DNA from: a bacterium
GTDB taxonomy: Bacteria > UBA6262 > WVXT01
NCBI GenBank assembly: GCA_035530055.1
Contig: DATKVN010000002.1
Coordinates: 1-14,182, forward strand
Reading direction: 5' to 3'
Length of the DNA: 14,182 nucleotides
In this document: positions 13,768 through 14,182 of the stretch, piece after piece
Position numbering within the stretch: position 1 is the first letter of the stretch
Layout of the letters: each line of letters starts with the position of its first letter
Notes under the pieces: model-generated
What the model was told of the DNA's origin: nothing
Seen by the model: only the letters and a program-made list of their open reading frames with translations
The model's database searches: none
Position numbers and translations under genes: made by a program

Positions 13768-14182
13768 TTACTTTTCCAGCAATTCCTTAAATCTTAAAGC
13801 GTTCTTTATAGCAAATCCACGAGCATCATTATTAAAGTAAGCATATATATCCTTTCTTTTTTCCATCCAATATTTAGCCTTGGAAGCCCAATTCTTAAGT
13901 TCTTTCTCCGAATAGTTGGAACCATAAAGAATCTCTCCCCCATGAAACCGGAGATAGATAAAATCAGAAGTAGCAAGTTCTTCACAAGGCCAGCTCTTAG
14001 AATGGGCGATACATAATGAGAAGCTATACTTTCTTAATATATCATATATTTCTTCACAGAACCAGCTTGCGTGTCGAAACTCGAAACAGTGGCGGGTCGA
14101 CCTGGAAACCCTGAGGCGGTGGATAATTTTACAGAATGCCTCCAGTTTTTCCCTATTGGCATGCAGGTTGGGGGGTAATTGC
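13768..14182 (-). CDS. DUF72/YecE family protein, C-terminal part (cut by window edge)
   Basis: A minus-strand open frame runs in from the right edge (first full codon at 14181-14179) for 137 residues to a TAA at 13770-13768. It has the hallmarks of the C-terminal half of the DUF72 (YecE) TIM-barrel-like family: an opening QLPPN, then RHCFEFRHASWF, ATSDFIYLRFHG, YSEKELKNWA and DIYAYFNNDARGFAIKNAL. These blocks are highly conserved in the family, whose biochemical function is not established. The N-terminal half is outside the window. The frame is uninterrupted. Its stop is about 60 bp upstream of the speD -35 box, with only an A/T-rich stretch and no GC-rich terminator between. Confidence 0.92.
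   Translation of the reverse strand, partial: QLPPNLHANREKLEAFCKIIHRLRVSRSTRHCFEFRHASWFCEEIYDILRKYSFSLCIAHSKSWPCEELATSDFIYLRFHGGEILYGSNYSEKELKNWASKAKYWMEKRKDIYAYFNNDARGFAIKNALRFKELLEK

Noticed and set aside
1-14182. CRISPR arrays, tRNA or rRNA genes, insertion sequences, phage or toxin-antitoxin genes
   Set aside because: No direct-repeat arrays, tRNA-like cloverleaf, rRNA signatures, transposase motifs or terminal inverted repeats were seen on either strand.

Overview
The window looks like chromosomal DNA from a diderm, probably anaerobic bacterium of an uncultured or poorly characterised lineage. It has moderate-to-low GC, good Shine-Dalgarno sequences and sigma70-type promoters. It encodes an outer-membrane-type beta-barrel protein and a purF-family protein with B. 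subtilis-type iron-sulphur ligands. I cannot assign a phylum from sequence alone. No tRNA, rRNA, CRISPR array, IS element or phage gene was seen.

Layout. At the left edge is the C-terminus of thioredoxin reductase (to 139). A small four-helix membrane protein (305-670) follows behind a strong promoter. Next is a tight three-gene set, carA-carB-purF-like (778-6645). A non-coding stretch with two perfect hairpins leads to a half-size UPF0718-type permease (6914-7399). Another near-consensus promoter starts a run of envelope and small-enzyme genes: a 4-oxalocrotonate tautomerase homologue, a secreted charged-helix repeat protein, a small beta-barrel protein, a site-2 protease with CBS domains, and a PaaI-type thioesterase. 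A cluster of four hairpins including a Rho-independent terminator (10394-10480) separates these from a GlcD-type FAD oxidase (10498-11922). On the minus strand, meeting GlcD tail to tail with a 3-bp gap, lies an overlapping polyamine operon: speD, speE and a divergent speD-like gene. It has a strong promoter with an AT-rich upstream tract and a structured leader. A DUF72/YecE gene, cut by the right edge, lies upstream on the same strand.

Most notable. The carbamoyl-phosphate synthase small subunit has lost its whole glutaminase site: the nucleophile Cys is Ser, the catalytic His is Tyr, the Glu is Val, and several glutamine-binding residues are changed. The large subunit looks fully intact. 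Two genes downstream, the PurF-like protein also has Ser in place of its N-terminal catalytic Cys, but keeps its PRPP-binding motif and four candidate Fe-S cysteines. One cluster therefore encodes two glutamine amidotransferase-family proteins that have both lost their nucleophile by Cys-to-Ser change. This suggests ammonia-fed carbamoyl-phosphate synthesis and a repurposed PurF paralogue. A second point of interest is the speD-like gene. It keeps the Ser/His/Cys spacing of AdoMet decarboxylase but lacks the Glu-Ser-His processing signature.
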